DNA of 64,000 nt from Macrotis lagotis (taxonomy: Eukaryota; Chordata; Mammalia; Peramelemorphia; Peramelidae). Location: NCBI RefSeq assembly GCF_037893015.1, contig NC_133664.1, positions 128,136,478 to 128,200,477 of the forward strand, in the 5' to 3' direction. The position numbers and the translations under genes were made by a program. The notes below the pieces were generated by a model. That model made no database searches and had not been told where the DNA came from. It saw only the letters and a program-made list of their open reading frames with translations. Shown here in pieces: positions 1 to 12,164 of the stretch (the first letter of the stretch is position 1; the number at the start of each line of letters is the position of its first letter).

Positions 1-179
1 TGACATACATATCCTTATACTAATAAAGGGTAACAGTACCTTTGTATTGGTCAGATCAGATTTGGCATAGAGTGCTCAATTATGGATGGCACATATTAAG
101 AAAGACATTAATTGACTGCACCTCATCTAGAAATAGGTAACTAGGGTGTTGACAAAATTCAAAATAATATCATTTGAAA

Positions 180-640
180 ACCAGAAATTAATTGCTCCTT
201 CTGACCTCTCTCCTCCATCTTGGCTTTTCTGACATGGTCTGTCTTGCTTTTTATCCTACCTTTCAGACTGTTCTTTCTCATTCCCATCCACTAAGAGTGT
301 ACCACCCACCCAAGGCTCTGTCCTAGCCCCTCTTCTCTTCTCTCTCTCTACACTCTCTTATTAGATCACTTCCAATCATATTATCTGGACAATGGGAATT
401 ACCCAAAGTGGATAGAAGATTGGTCCCTTAGATTGGTTGACCTGATTTCAGTCTCTCTCCACTACAATATAATTTCTACATAGTTGACCAACTACTATAC
501 CAAAAAGAAAAATTGATCTATGTCACATATGCCCTCCTTTAATCTTTTTTTTCAATACTTCCTATTGCCCCTAGAATAAAATAAAATGCTCAGCCTAGCA
601 TTTATGGTCTGACTCCACAACCTATGCTATTTCATGCTGC
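180..640 (+). mobile_element. L2-clade LINE fragment, coding remnant
   Basis: Two stretches (about 190-370 and 430-640) read like the middle and late reverse-transcriptase region of L2-type LINEs, for example the segment around CCAAGGCTCTGTCCTAGCCC. Decayed. Bases 1-180 show nothing recognised. Confidence 0.5.
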
Positions 641-924
641 CAAAACAAAAATAAGAAAACATTCAAGTGAAGAAACTAAGACAAATATACTTCAAATGTT
701 TAAAAAATGGAAAACATTGCTCCGAGCACTATTTCCTTCATATATGTTACAGTTTTACATTTTTATAGGCTTAAAGGTGAAAAGCATCAAGGATATTATA
801 ATATTCTGCTGTTTCCATGTTTTTATTCTAATTCTGTAACATGTATATTTTACTTCTAAAAGATTTCACTTCATAAGTATCTTTGTGGTCTTATAAGAGA
901 GTACTTACCCCCTGCATTCTAATT

Positions 925-1085
925 GCCATAGTTTCTCCCTGATGGGCAAGTCACTTAACACTGTTTGCCTCAATTCCTTATCTGTAAAATAGGCTGGAGA
1001 AGGAACCACTCCAGCAGTTTTGCTAAGAAAACCACAAATGTGTTCACAAAGAGTCAGACACAAATGGAAAGACTGAACAGCAATA
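925..1085 (+). mobile_element. MAR1-like CORE-SINE, 3' part
   Basis: Carries the typical run from GGGCAAGTCACTTAACACT through CCTCAATTCC and TGTAAAATAGGCTGGAGAAG to CACAAAGAGTCAGACAC. The tRNA-like head is missing or badly decayed. Confidence 0.7.
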
Positions 1086-1129
1086 AAAGTATTGAAGAGG
1101 AATAATAACAATTCCATCATGGAGCAACC

Positions 1130-1312
1130 ATGGCAATTATGGAAATATGTGTAACATGATTGAACATGTATAACACATCAGATTACTTACTTTCCTAGGG
1201 TGGGGAAAAAGAAGGACAGGAGGAAGAAAACTTTTCAAAAATGAATGTTGAAAATTATCTCTACATATAATTTGAAAAATTAATTAATTAAAATAAAAAA
1301 TAAATAAAAAGA
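1130..1312 (+). mobile_element. L1 3' end fragment
   Basis: Shows the marsupial L1 3' UTR pattern: ATATGTGTAACATGATTG, a purine-rich stretch, AAAATGAATGTTGAAAATTA, then an A-rich tail. A G run follows at 1334-1342. Confidence 0.6.
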
Positions 1313-1489
1313 CCCCCACATTTACCTTTCTTGGGGGGGGGGTCAAGAAGACATTCTTTATCGATGAATTTAAAGATATAGAGAATTTTCCAGTCCTCAG
1401 TAATCACTTTTTATTCTCTCAGTCACTTTGACATTTTATAATATGATTTCTAGATCTTTTATATTATTAATTCACCATAATAATAATAA

Positions 1490-1797
1490 TAATGTTTGTT
1501 CTTCATTTTCAAAGAAGATCAAGCCATCAGGTAGATGATGCCATTACAAGCACATGAACTGGATTTGAGTGAGGAAGGTGCTGTGCTAAGTCACCAGCCT
1601 CACTTTCTCCTCCACAGCCATCTGGGTCCAGTTGCCAGATAGGAATCAGGATGACAGGAGATGGCCCTAGACCTGAGGCAATCAGGGTTAAGTAACTTGT
1701 CCAAGGTCACAGTTAGTAAGTGTCAGAGACTGGATTTGAACCCCTGACTTCCTGATTCCAAAGTCAGTACTCTATCCACTGGCCATCTGGCTGCCAA
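1490..1797 (-). mobile_element. SINE with RTE-type tail
   Basis: Minus-orientated. The left end (TTTGTTCTTCATTTTCAAAG) is the reverse complement of the 3' tail of the RTE-like LINE at 40.65-41.59 kb. The body (CATGAACTGGATTTGAGTGA ... CAGCCTCACTTTCTCCTCC) recurs at 33.76, 34.0 and 44.9 kb. The right third is a tRNA/CORE-like head. Resembles MAR4-type elements. Confidence 0.7.
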
Positions 1798-1880
1798 TAT
1801 ACAACAGATAAGACAGACAGATAGATAGATGGTAGATGTCAAATAAATGGATGGACGCAAGGATACATAGGTGGATGGAT
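1798..1880. repeat. AGAC/AGAT/GGAT simple repeat
   Basis: Imperfect tetranucleotide tract directly next to the preceding SINE. Confidence 0.7.
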
Positions 1881-2743
1881 AGTTTTTCTGATTTGTTCCA
1901 GAGTTAAAAACTAGGACCAATAGAGAAAAAATTAATGGAGAAGATTTTTAGCTCTGTTAATTAGACTGACCAACAATGGATCATGCTTTCTCACAAAAAA
2001 AAAAAGAGTTTCCTATGCAGAGACATATTATAAACTTCTTTTTTGATTTCTTTAGAAATATTAAAAACAGGGGTGGAGCCAAAATGGCAGCATGAAAGCA
2101 GCATTTCCTGAGGATTCCAATCCCCCCAAACCCCCCCAAAACAAAGGATGACTCTAGACAAAATTTAGAGGGGCAGAGCCCACAGAAAGACTGAGTGATA
2201 CATTTTCCCAGTCCAAGATAACTTAGAAGTTCCGCGGAAAAGGTGTGTTTTGCCAGGACCAGGGGCTGGAAAAAAAAAGCCCCAGCCCTGGCACAGCCCA
2301 GCTCAGCCCAGCACAGCCTAGAGATCACTCACAACAGCTGGAAGGGGCAGTGAGAGAACTCTGCTGTACCTGGGTGAGTGCGAGTGAGGAGCATGGCCCC
2401 AGAATCTCCAGCGAGAATTGGGAGAAAGCAGCCTGCACCCCCAGAGACAGTAAGGGAAGTCTGAAGAGATTTCTCTGTTCTCCTTGGGGTAGTAAGGGAA
2501 ATCTGCAGAGATTTCTCTGCTCTCCCTGGGGTAGGACTCTGCTGTTTGCCTACACTCCATACTAAGATAGCTGGATCCCTCCTTATAGCCCCAGGGCAGA
2601 AGGAAGTACTGGGCCATCTACATATCAAAGCACAGGCTAGAGCGCATAAGACCTTGGAGGAATAAAGGTCCCAGTGGGGTGTCCCCAAAGAAAAACAACC
2701 CCAAAGCCTTGGAAATGCTGTAAATTGACCTTGGGCTGAGGAA

Positions 2744-3160
2744 ATGAGTAAACAACAGAAAAAGAAGAATCTGACCATAGAAAAATACTTTAGCCCCATG
2801 GAAGATCAAAACACATACTCAGATGATGTCAAAATCGAAGCTTCCATATTCAAAACCTCCAAGAGAAATAGAAAATGGGCTCAGACTATGAGTGAGCTCA
2901 AAAAAGACTTTAAAAAGTAATTAGGGGAGGTGGAGGAAAAATTGGGAGGAAAAATGAGAGCCATGCAAAAAAATTATGAAAACCAAATAAAAAGCTTGGT
3001 GAAAGATATACCAAAAAAAAAAAAAAAAAAAAGAATACCAAAGAAAATAATATGCTAAAAACCAGTTTAGGCCTAATGGAAAAAAGCAACACAAAAGGCA
3101 AATGAAGAGAAGAATGACTTAAAAAGCAGAACTGGCCAACAGGAAAAAGAGATAAAAAGT
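2744..3160 (+). pseudogene. HAL1 ORF1 relic, N-terminal part
   Basis: Starts MSKQQKKKNLTIEKYFSPME and continues as a lysine- and glutamate-rich, coiled-coil-like segment. It is broken by a stop after about 58 codons, by further stops and by a poly-A slip at 3012-3032. The frame is then cut by the L1 insertion. ORF1 proteins of this kind bind RNA in the L1 ribonucleoprotein. No function is expected now. Confidence 0.6.
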
Positions 3161-3838
3161 TCTCTGAGAATATACCTAGCCAGTAGTGATGGACATTCAT
3201 GACCTATCCATGAGACTGCTATCCAATGGGATGAAACTGGCTATAACCCCACTTGGGAGAAAGACTCTAATAACTCTCAGGAATTTTGACTCTATTAGAA
3301 TGTACTTTAGCTACAAGTCGCAGATACTCAAAATTTTCTATGACTCAGAGAGAATGATTTTAAAAACACAGCCTCCTTAAAAAGGGGGACAGGAAGGAGA
3401 TGGGAGGAGGGAGGGGATTGAATGGGGTAAATCTCATTACACTAAGAGGTAAAAAATACCTATGGTAATAGAGGGGAAGAAGGGAGGAGATGAGACACAC
3501 CTGAATCTTCTTCACATAAGACTTGGCTTAAAGTCAACTTACACACATACTCATGTAACATAAAAAACATCTAACCTTTCAAGTACTAAAAGGGGAAAAA
3601 AGGAGGGAGAATGGATAAAGGGAGGGGGAGGAGAAAAACAGAACTAACAAAAGGAAGGAAAGGGAAAAGGGAAAAAGGGAAAGGGGAAAGAAAGGGGAGG
3701 GGGTGGATATAGGAGGGCAAACACACTGAAGGGGGTGGTATTCAGAAATAAAACACTGAGGAATACAGATAAGGAGGGGAAGGAGGGAAAATACAAACAG
3801 AGGGAAGATAGCATGGAGGGCAACAAAGAATTAGTAAT

Positions 3839-6800
3839 CATAATTTTGAATGTGAATGGGATGAACTCTCCCTTAAAAATGCAAGTGAATAGCAGTGGAT
3901 TAAAAACCAGAATCCTACAATATGCTGCTTACAAGAAACTCATTTGAAGCAGAGAGATACATATAGAGTAAGATAAAAGGTTGCAGCAAATTTTATTTTG
4001 CTTCAGCTGAAATGAAAAAAGCAGGGTTAGCAATCCTTATCTCAGATAAAGCAGCTGCAAAAATAGATAGCATTAAAAGAGATAAAGGAAGGAAACTTTA
4101 TCCTCCTAAAAGGTACCATAGACAATAAAGTTATTTCAGTACTGAAAATATATATGCACCCAATGGGATAGCATTCAAATTCTTAGAGGAGAAGCTGAAA
4201 GGACTACAGGAAGACACAGACAGCAAAACTCTACTAGTGGGAGACCTCAACCTCCCACTATCAGATCTAGATAAATCGAATCATAAAATAAACAGAAAGA
4301 AGTTAAGGAGGTAAATAGATTGTTAGAAAAACTAGATATGGTAGACTTATGGAGGAAATTGAATAGGGATATAAAAGAATATACCTTTTTCTCTGCAGTA
4401 CATGGCACTTATACAAAAAAATAACCTAATAAATAACATAAAAACCTAATGATCAACTGCAGAAAGGTAGAAATAATGAATACATCTTTCTCAGATCACA
4501 ATGCAATAAAAGTCATATGCAATATTGGGCCAAGGAGATATAGACCTAGAACCAATTGGAAACTAAATAACCTCATTTTAAAGCATGAGTGGACCAAAAA
4601 ACAAATTATAGAAAGAATTAATCATTTTATCCTAGATAATGACAATAATGCAACAACATACCAAAACCTCTGGGATTCACTCAAAGCGGCTGTCAGGGGA
4701 TATGTTATGTCTGTAAATGTTTACATGAATAAATTAGAGAAAGATGAAATCAATGAACTAAATATGTAATTTAAAAAATTAGAGAAAGAACAAATTAAAA
4801 ATACCCAATTAAATACCAAATTAGAAATTCTAAAAATTAAAGAAGTTAATAAAAGCAAAAGCAAAAAAAGCTATTGAATTAATAAATTAAACCAAAAGTT
4901 GGTTTTATGAAAAAAAATAAAATTGATAAACCTCTGGTCAATTTGATGGTATTTGATGCTAGTGTTTGATGCTAGTATCATAAATGAAAAAGGTGAACTC
5001 ACCACCAATGAGGAGGAAATTAAAGTAAGAATTCAAAATTATTTCGCCCAACTCTATGCCAATAAATTTGATTATCTAAGTGAAATGGATGAGTATTTAC
5101 AAAAATATAAATTGCCCAGGTTAAATGAAGAGGAGCTTAAATACCTAAACAACCCTATCTCAGAAAAAGAAATTCAACAAGCCATCATTGAACTCCCTAA
5201 AAAAAAAATCTCCAGGGCCTGATGGATTGACAAATGAATTCTACCAAGCATTTAAGGAACAATTGGTTCCAATTCTGTATAAACTCTTTGGAAAAATAGG
5301 GAAAGATGGAACTCTGCCTAATTCTTTCTGTGAAACCAATATGGTGCTGATACCTAAACTAGGAAGAGTTAACACAGAGAAAGAAAATTATAGACCTATC
5401 TCCCTGATGAATATAGACAAAAAAATCTTAAATAAAATCTTAGCAAAATGATTACAACAAGTTATCACTGGGATAATACATTATGATCAAGTAGGATTTA
5501 TCCCAGGAATGCAGGGTTGGTTCAATATTAGGAAAGCTATTAGTATACTCAATTATATCAACAACAAACCTATCAGAAATTATATGATCATATCAATAGA
5601 TACTGAAAAAGATTTTGACAAAATATAGCACCCATTCCTATTAAAAACACTAGAGAGTATAGGAATAAATGGACTGTTCCTTAGAATAATTAGCAGTATC
5701 TATCTGAAACCATCAACAAGCATTATATTCAATGGGGAGAGGCTAGAGGCATTCCCAGTAAGATTAGGGGTGAGACAGGGGTGCCCATTATAACCACTAC
5801 TATTCAATATTGTATTAGAAATGTCAGCTTCAGCAATTAGAGAAGTAAAAGAAATTGAAGGAATTAGAATTGGGAAGTAAGAGACAAAACTCTCACTCTT
5901 TGCAAAGGACATGATGGTCCACCTAGAGAATCCCAAGGAATCATCCAAAATACTACTGGAAACAATTAGCAATTTTAGCAAAGTTGCAGGATATAAAATA
6001 AACCCTCATAAATCCTCAACTTTTCTATAAATATGTCTAGCAAAATACAGCAGAAAGAGAAATCCCATTCAGAGTAACCTCAGACAATATAAAATACCTG
6101 GGAGTCCATTTGCCAAGACAGACTCAGAAACTTTTTGAAAACAATTATAAAATAATTCTCACACAAATTAAATCAGATTTAAATAACTGGGCAAATATCA
6201 ACTGCTCATTGATAGGTAGAGCTAATATAATAAAAATGATAATTCTACCAAAACTAAATTACCTGTTTAGTGCCCTACGAATCAAAATTCCAAAAAATTT
6301 ACTTTAATGAGTTAGAAAAAGTTGTAAGTAAATTCATATGGAGAAATAAAAAGTCAAGAATTTCCAGGGATTTAATGAAAAAAAGGGCAAAAGACCCTAC
6401 CTGATCTAAAACTATAAAGCATCAGTCATCAAAACTGTTTTGTACTGACTAATAAATAGAGTGGTGGACCAGTGGAATAGACTAGGTACAATAGCAGGAG
6501 ACAATTATAGTAATCTGCTGTTTGATAAACCCAAAGAGTTCAGCTATTGGGATAAAAACTGAAGGGAAAATTGGAAGTTAGTATGGAAGAAACTAAGATT
6601 AGACCAACATATCACACCCTTTACCAAGCTAAGATCCAAATGGATTACAGGATTTAGACATAAAAAACAATACTATAAGCAAATTAGAAAATCAAGGACT
6701 AGTTTACCTGTCAGATATGTGGAAAGGGGAGCAGTTTATGACTAAGGATGAGATGGAGAACATCACCAAAAACAAACTAGATGGTTTTGATTATATTAAA

Positions 6801-7190
6801 TTAAAAAGCTTTTGCACAGATAAAACCACTGTAACCAAGATCAAAAGAAATGTACTAAATTGGGAAACAATCTTTACAACTAATGATTCTGATAAAGGAC
6901 TCATTTCTAAAATATACAGAGAACTGAGTCATATTTAAAAAAAAAGTCATTCCCCAGTTGAAAAATGGTCAAAGGATGTGCAAAGGCAATTTAAAGATGA
7001 GGAGATCAAAGCAATCCAAAGCCATATGAAAAATTGCTCTAAATCATTAATTATTAGAGAAATGCAAATTAAAGCTTCTCTGAGGTACCACCTCACACCT
7101 CTCAGACAGGCCAATATGACCAGAAAAGATAATGATCATTGTTGGAAAGGTTGTGGGAAATCTGGGACATTATTACACTGTTGGTAGAGC
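3839..7190 (+). pseudogene. L1 ORF2 relic (endonuclease, reverse transcriptase, Cys-rich end)
   Basis: The endonuclease opens IIILNVNGMNSPLK near 3840 and shows LLVGDLNLPLSDLD near 4235. Reverse-transcriptase text includes [20 protein letters not shown] near 5200, VLIPKLGR and NYRPISLMN near 5345-5415. The active-site box is damaged: it reads FAKDM near 5905 instead of the usual FADDM. The C-terminal end includes EIKAIQSHMKNCSKSLIIRE near 7005 and a Cys-containing segment to 7187. Frames shift repeatedly with many stops. It cannot encode a working enzyme. Confidence 0.85.
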
Positions 7191-7943
7191 TGTGAACTCA
7201 TCCAACCTTTCTGGACAGAAAGTTGGAACTACACCCAAAGGGCAACAAAAATGAGCATACCTTTTAATCCAGCAGTACCACTACTGGGTCTATACCCTGA
7301 AGAGATCATGGAAAGGGGCAAAAAATATCACTTGTACAAAAATATTTATAGCAGCCCTGTTTGTGGTGGCAAAGAATTGGAAATCAAGTAAATGTCCTTC
7401 AACTGGGGAACGGCTTAGCAAACTGTGGTATATGTATGTCATGGAACACTATTGTTCTTAGAAACAAGGAGTGATAAGAATTCAGGGAAGCCTGGAGGGA
7501 TTTGCATGAACTGATGCTGAGTGAGATGAGCAGAACCAGAAAAACACTGTATACCCTAACAGCAACATGGGGGTGATGTTCAACCTTGATGGACTTGCTC
7601 ATTCCATCAGTGCAACAATCAGGGATAATTTGGGGCTGTCTGCAATGGAGAATACCATCTGTATCCAGATAAAGAACCGTGGAGTTTGAACAAAGTTCAA
7701 GGACTATTCCCTTTAATTCAGGGGGAAAAAAAACAGATATCTTATTGTCTGATCTTGTTAATTCTAAGACTTTTTGTTTCCTCCTTAAGGATATGATTTC
7801 TCTCTCATCACACTCAATTTGGATCAGTGTACAACATGGAAACAAAATAAAGACTGACAAATTGCTCTTCTGTGGGGGGGTGGGGGAGGGAAGTAAGATG
7901 GGGGGAAAAATTGTAAAACTCAAAGAAAATCTTTAATAATAAT
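7191..7943 (+). repeat. L1 3' UTR with G-rich tract
   Basis: Same 3' end as the copies at 30.5 kb and 56.6 kb. A run of seven Gs followed by TGGGGGAGGG lies at 7872-7890, the G-rich polypurine element seen in many mammalian L1 3' UTRs, then an A-rich tail. Confidence 0.75.
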
Positions 7944-7944
7944 A

Positions 7945-9050
7945 AAAGCTCTCTGAAGAAAATAACTCCTTCAAATGCAAAATGGAACTAAAGGAAGTTG
8001 ATGATTTTGCAAGAAAGCAAGAAGAAGTAAAACTGCCCCAAAAAAGACAAAAATTAGAAGAAATTGTGAAATATCTCATTGGAAAAACAAACAACCTCAA
8101 AACAGATCCAGAAGAAATAATTTAAAAGTTATTGGGCTATCTGAAAGCCATGACCAGGAGAAGAGCCCAGACTTCATTTTTCAAGTAAAATTGTCCCAAG
8201 ATCCTAGAAGCTAAGGGTAAAATAGAAATCGAGAGAATTCACCGGTCACCTCCTGAAAAGAAAAACTTCTAGGAATATTATAGCCAAATACCAAAACTCC
8301 CAAATCAAAGTGAAAATTCTAAAAGCTGCTAGAAAGAAACAATTCAACTATCAAGGTTCCATAGTCAAGATTACACAGGATCTGGCACCATCTACATTAA
8401 GGGCTCCTAGGGTTTGGAATATAATATTCTGGAAGGCAAAAGATCTTAGTTTACAACTGAGAATCAACGACCCAGCAAAACTGAACAGCCTCTTTTTTTT
8501 TTAGGTTTTTGCAAGGCAAACGAGGTTAAGTGGCTTGCCCAAGGCCACACAGCTCAGTAATTATTAAGTGTCTGAGACCGGATTTGAACCCAGGTACTCC
8601 TAACTCCAGAGCTGGTGCTTTATCCACTCTGCCACCTAGCCACCCCTGAATATCCTCTTTCAGGGGAAAAGATAGACTTCCAATCAAACAGGGGACTTTC
8701 AAACTTTCCTATTGAGATGACCAGAGCTGAACAGAAAGTTTGATCTCCAAGTACAGGACTCTGGTGAACTACAGAGGGAGGAAGAGAGGGACTATGAGGA
8801 ACTTGATGATGTTGAACTGTTTGTATTCCTGCATGGGAAGAAGATTTTGATAACACATAGGAACTTTCTCATTTTTAAGAGCTGTTAGAAGGAGCATATA
8901 TAGACAGAACATAGGAAGGAGCAGAATATAATGGTATGATGTAGTAAAGGGATGGAGTCAATGGGTGATTGTGGAAAGTACTGGGAGGAAGGAACAGGAG
9001 ATGAAGAAGAAGCTGAGAGGTTTCACATAAGAGTGAAGAAAAAGTTTTTT
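7945..9050 (+). pseudogene. HAL1 ORF1 relic, C-terminal part
   Basis: Resumes the interrupted ORF1 as NNSFKCKMELKEVDDFARKQ and runs on through a decayed L1 ORF1-like RNA-binding segment. The SINE at 8496-8646 cuts it again. Several stops are present. The register across the L1 is supported by the shared target-site duplication. Confidence 0.55.
8496..8646 (-). mobile_element. WSINE1-like SINE
   Basis: Reverse-complement copy: T run, GGTTTTTGCAAGGCAAACG, GGCTTGCCCAAGGCCACAC ... CCACCTAGCCACCCC. The target duplication TGAACAGCCTCTTT (8482-8495) / TGAATATCCTCTTT (8647-8660) matches 12 of 14, inside HAL1 ORF1. Confidence 0.9.
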
Positions 9051-9477
9051 CAATGGAGTGGAGAGGGGGAAGGCAAGGGAGAATGAGTGAGCCTTCATTC
9101 TCATCGGAAATGGCTCAGGGAGGAAATGACATACACACTTAATAGGGTGGGGAAATCTATCTTGCCCTGGAGAAGGATGGGAGGAAAGGGATAGAATGAG
9201 GGGGAAATGGAGGGAGGGAATGGGGGGGAATAGGTGATAGAAGAGAGGAAAGATAGAGGGAGAGGGTACTCAGATTCAACACACTTTTGGACCAAGGTCC
9301 GGATGAAAGGAGAGAGTGAATAGAATAAACGAGAGTGGGGAGAAATAGAGCTGAGGTACAGATAGTAATAGCAACTGAGGGAAAAATACTGAGGCAACTT
9401 CTCTGGTAGACTTATGATAAAGAAAGCAACTCACTCCAGAGAAAGAACCATTGAAATCTGAACACAGACTGATATAC

Positions 9478-9481
<4 letters not shown>

Positions 9482-9557
<76 letters not shown>
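9482..9557. repeat. (CT)n followed by (CTAT)n microsatellite
   Basis: About 22 CT units pass directly into about eight TCTA units inside the HAL1 3' region. Confidence 0.95.
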
Positions 9558-9799
9558 GTTCTTGAGGTTTCTCATCTTCTTGGGGGGTTATGTTTATTCT
9601 TATGTTTACTCTCATAACATTCAATTTACATCAATGTATGGCATGGAAACAATGTAGAGACTGTCAGACAGCCTTCTGTGGGGGGAAGAAGGGAGGGGGG
9701 AACTATAGAATTCAGAGCCTTGCAAAAAATGATGGGTACATATTACTATTGCATATAATTGGAAAACAAATAAAATGTTAAAAGAAATGTTAGAAACAA

Positions 9800-10400
9800 T
9801 ATTTTCCCCTAAAATCTTTATAGACTCCTGGGGAAAATCTTTTTAAAAGACAGGAAAGGTGACAAAAAAGATGAAAAAGATTTTTATCTTTGGGAAATGG
9901 ATTAAGGGTAGTAGCAAATCTTTTAACAAAGAGTAGTAGTTCCTCTTGTCAACATCATTTCCTTATTACTAAAATGACTTGATTATTCTATCTTAAGGGC
10001 AGCAGTCCCTTTTTTATCCATCCACCTGAAGTAATTGGCAGACTAATACCCATCTAACTATTGAGAAAGAACTAAAATATCAAGAGAAGAGACAAGATGT
10101 CTCTGCCTAACTCCAGGAATTAGAGGAATAGTCCAGGAGCAATAAGCAAATGAATTGGTTGCTCAATTCTAGAATTTAATCCAGATTATATTTTTAAATT
10201 TCTTTTTTCCTCATTCAAAATACCTATAAATGTCACATGAAATTTTCTTGGTGCAAAGAATCAAGTTACATAATGCCAGTTTTCCCTAGCTTTTCCCAAG
10301 GTAGATGCAACTTGAATAATGTTAAATGAAATTCATTTTTTTTGGCAATTTTAAGGTAATGGTGCCTAAATATAGAAAACAGTATTATTGTTTTCTCTTT
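9800..10400. other. No recognised feature
   Basis: AT-rich sequence without a convincing ORF, RNA gene or repeat that I can name. Confidence 0.5.
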
Positions 10401-10412
10401 AATATCTGTCCC

Positions 10413-10560
10413 TTGGGCGGCTAGGTGGCATAGTGGATAAAGCACCAGCTCTGGAGTCAGGAGTACCTGGGTTCAAATCTGGTCTCAGACACTTAATAAT
10501 TACCTAGCTGTGTGGCCTTGGGCAAGCCACTTAACCCCATTTGCTTGCAAAAAAAAAAAA
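10413..10560 (+). mobile_element. WSINE1-like SINE
   Basis: TTGGGCGGCTAGGTGGCATA head, A/B-box-like promoter text and poly-A tail. The exact 12-base target duplication AATATCTGTCCC lies at 10401-10412 and 10561-10572. Confidence 0.95.
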
Positions 10561-10572
10561 AATATCTGTCCC

Positions 10573-11734
10573 CAAAGTATTCAAGCAGAGATTTCTTCCT
10601 TGGGTTTATGTCTAATTAGTTGACTCTAAGGTTTCTTCCAACTCTTAGAGTTTATGATTATTCTACTTATCTCAGTCATTTACTGAAAATATTCATATGG
10701 AACAAATTGAAATAATACCAACCATTAATATGGTACTGAATACTATAAAAATTATACTAAAATGTAAGATCATATCAAATTCATATTCTATAGCTAAATA
10801 GACTTTCTGGAAAGAATTAACTGATACCTGTTCATTGATGCATTTATATCAAATTTTAGGTACAAGATGAATTTTTTTTTCTTCCATTTGATTGGCCTAA
10901 TTCTCTGTGGGTCACAGGAATCAGAAATGGTATGAGCTAGTCTCATTCTCCTGAGACTAAAAGCACAAAGGTCATTCCTTAGGACACCAAATCTGAATGG
11001 GGGAAGGGGAAGCAATATGAAATAATCAATATGATAGAAAAAGCAATGAAATGTCAGCTCAAACATTGTCACATACAAAATAAACTTGATTCCTTCCTTC
11101 AAGGACATTACATTCTAGTAATGGTTCCCCAAGACCCTTTTCCTAGCTAGTTGGGGAAATACATGCGCAAGTAATTATGTTACCAAAAAACACAAGTTCA
11201 GTGCATCAGAGAATTGCAAAAGATCTCAGGAAGAGATCTAACTAGAGTGATCAGGAAAAATTTCATGGAAGAAGTAATATTTGAGCCACATTCTTTTAGA
11301 GTATGAAGGATTTCAATATTCTGCATTGGAAAACAAGATTTCGGGCATAATGATGTTCATGAAGGAAGCAAAAGAGCTTGGGATTTGTAGAAAAAATGAT
11401 GAGTAGTTAGAAATCATTTAATTCCATAATTTCATTTTACAGAGGGGGAAATTTGGACCCAACTTTGTCAAATGGCCTATCCAAAACCAGTATGATAGAA
11501 ACATAAAATAAGTTGAAAACTAATTGAAGACAATTGATATTAATAATTCTCTAATGAATATTTAAAACCAAACTAATCATTCCCTGCCCCAAAACTTGTT
11601 TCTCCTTCACACTAATTTCTTGCATCATTCTACAATTTCCTCATTCTTCCTGGCTCAAATCTCAGTCACCTTTGAATAATCTCATTTCCTCATTTTCCAT
11701 ATCTATCAGATGCCAAGTTCTATCTAGATCTCCA
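10573..11734. other. Mostly unrecognised, with weak L2-like text
   Basis: 10600-10660 resembles a MIR 3' tail (TTTCTTCCAACTCTTAGAGT). About 11100-11420 has the flavour of an L2 3' region (GGACATTACATTCTAGTAAT; ATTTGAGCCACATTCTTTTA). No coding gene is supported. Confidence 0.35.
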
Positions 11735-11968
11735 TTGAGATGTTAGGTGGCTCAATGAATAAAGTGATGGGACTAAAGTCAAGAAGACTTCTCTTGAGTC
11801 AAATCTAGCCTCAGTCTAACTATATAACCCTGGGCAAGTCTTAAACTTAAACCTGTTTTCCTCAATTTCCTCATCTGTAAAAATGAGCTGGAAAAGGAAT
11901 TGGCAAATCCTAAATGGGGTCATGAAGAGTCAAATATGACTGAAAAATGACTAAACAACAGCAATCTT
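11735..11968 (+). mobile_element. MAR1-like CORE-SINE
   Basis: Nearly complete: GTTAGGTGGCTCAATGAATA head, GGGCAAGTCTTAAACTTAAA, CCTCAATTTCCTCATCTGTA and the tail GGGGTCATGAAGAGTCAAAT. Confidence 0.85.
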
Positions 11969-12164
11969 CTAGCATACATTCTTTTCATTCCATTTATATT
12001 GCCACTACATCAGGTCAGAAATTCATTACTTCCCCTCTGGACTATTGTGTGTCTTCTTGCTTTCAAAAATCTATCCACTCCAATTTGTCCAATACCACTG
12101 GCAAATCAAACTTATTAATACAAAATTACCCACCATCTCAAATACCTTTGTCTTCTCATTGTCT

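Larger units (their letters stand above)
3171..7943 (+). mobile_element. 5'-truncated L1 nested inside the HAL1
   Basis: Begins in the ORF1/ORF2 spacer and continues through ORF2, 3' UTR and an AATAATAAT-type tail. Flanked by AAAAGTTCTCTGAGAA (3155-3170) and AAAAGCTCTCTGAAGAA (7944-7960), a target duplication within HAL1 ORF1 with one substitution and one inserted base. The 5' truncation is typical of L1 target-primed insertion. Confidence 0.85.
2070..9782 (+). mobile_element. HAL1 (half-L1) element, split by later insertions
   Basis: Own pieces are 2070-3170, about 7960-8495 and 8661-9782. A 5' UTR opens GGGTGGAGCCAAAATGGCAG. An ORF1-like start lies at 2744, and a 3' end with a GGGGGGAAGAAGGGAGGGGG tract and A-rich tail has no reverse-transcriptase text of its own. 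That absence is why I call it HAL1. The 16-base target duplication AGAAATATTAAAAACA (2054-2069) matches AGAAATGTTAGAAACA (9783-9798) at 14 of 16 positions, which fixes both ends. Confidence 0.75.

Noticed and set aside
2318..2809. Overlapping open frames of 63-156 codons on the minus strand
   Set aside because: They are antisense to the GC-rich HAL1 5' UTR, overlap in several frames and have no family features.
7399..7923. 174-codon minus-strand open frame
   Set aside because: It is the complement of an L1 3' UTR. Related frames appear at 30767-31057 and 56.9-57.2 kb because the repeat recurs.
9451..9657. Open frame with Ser-Leu repeats
   Set aside because: It reads through the CT/CTAT microsatellite in the HAL1 3' region.
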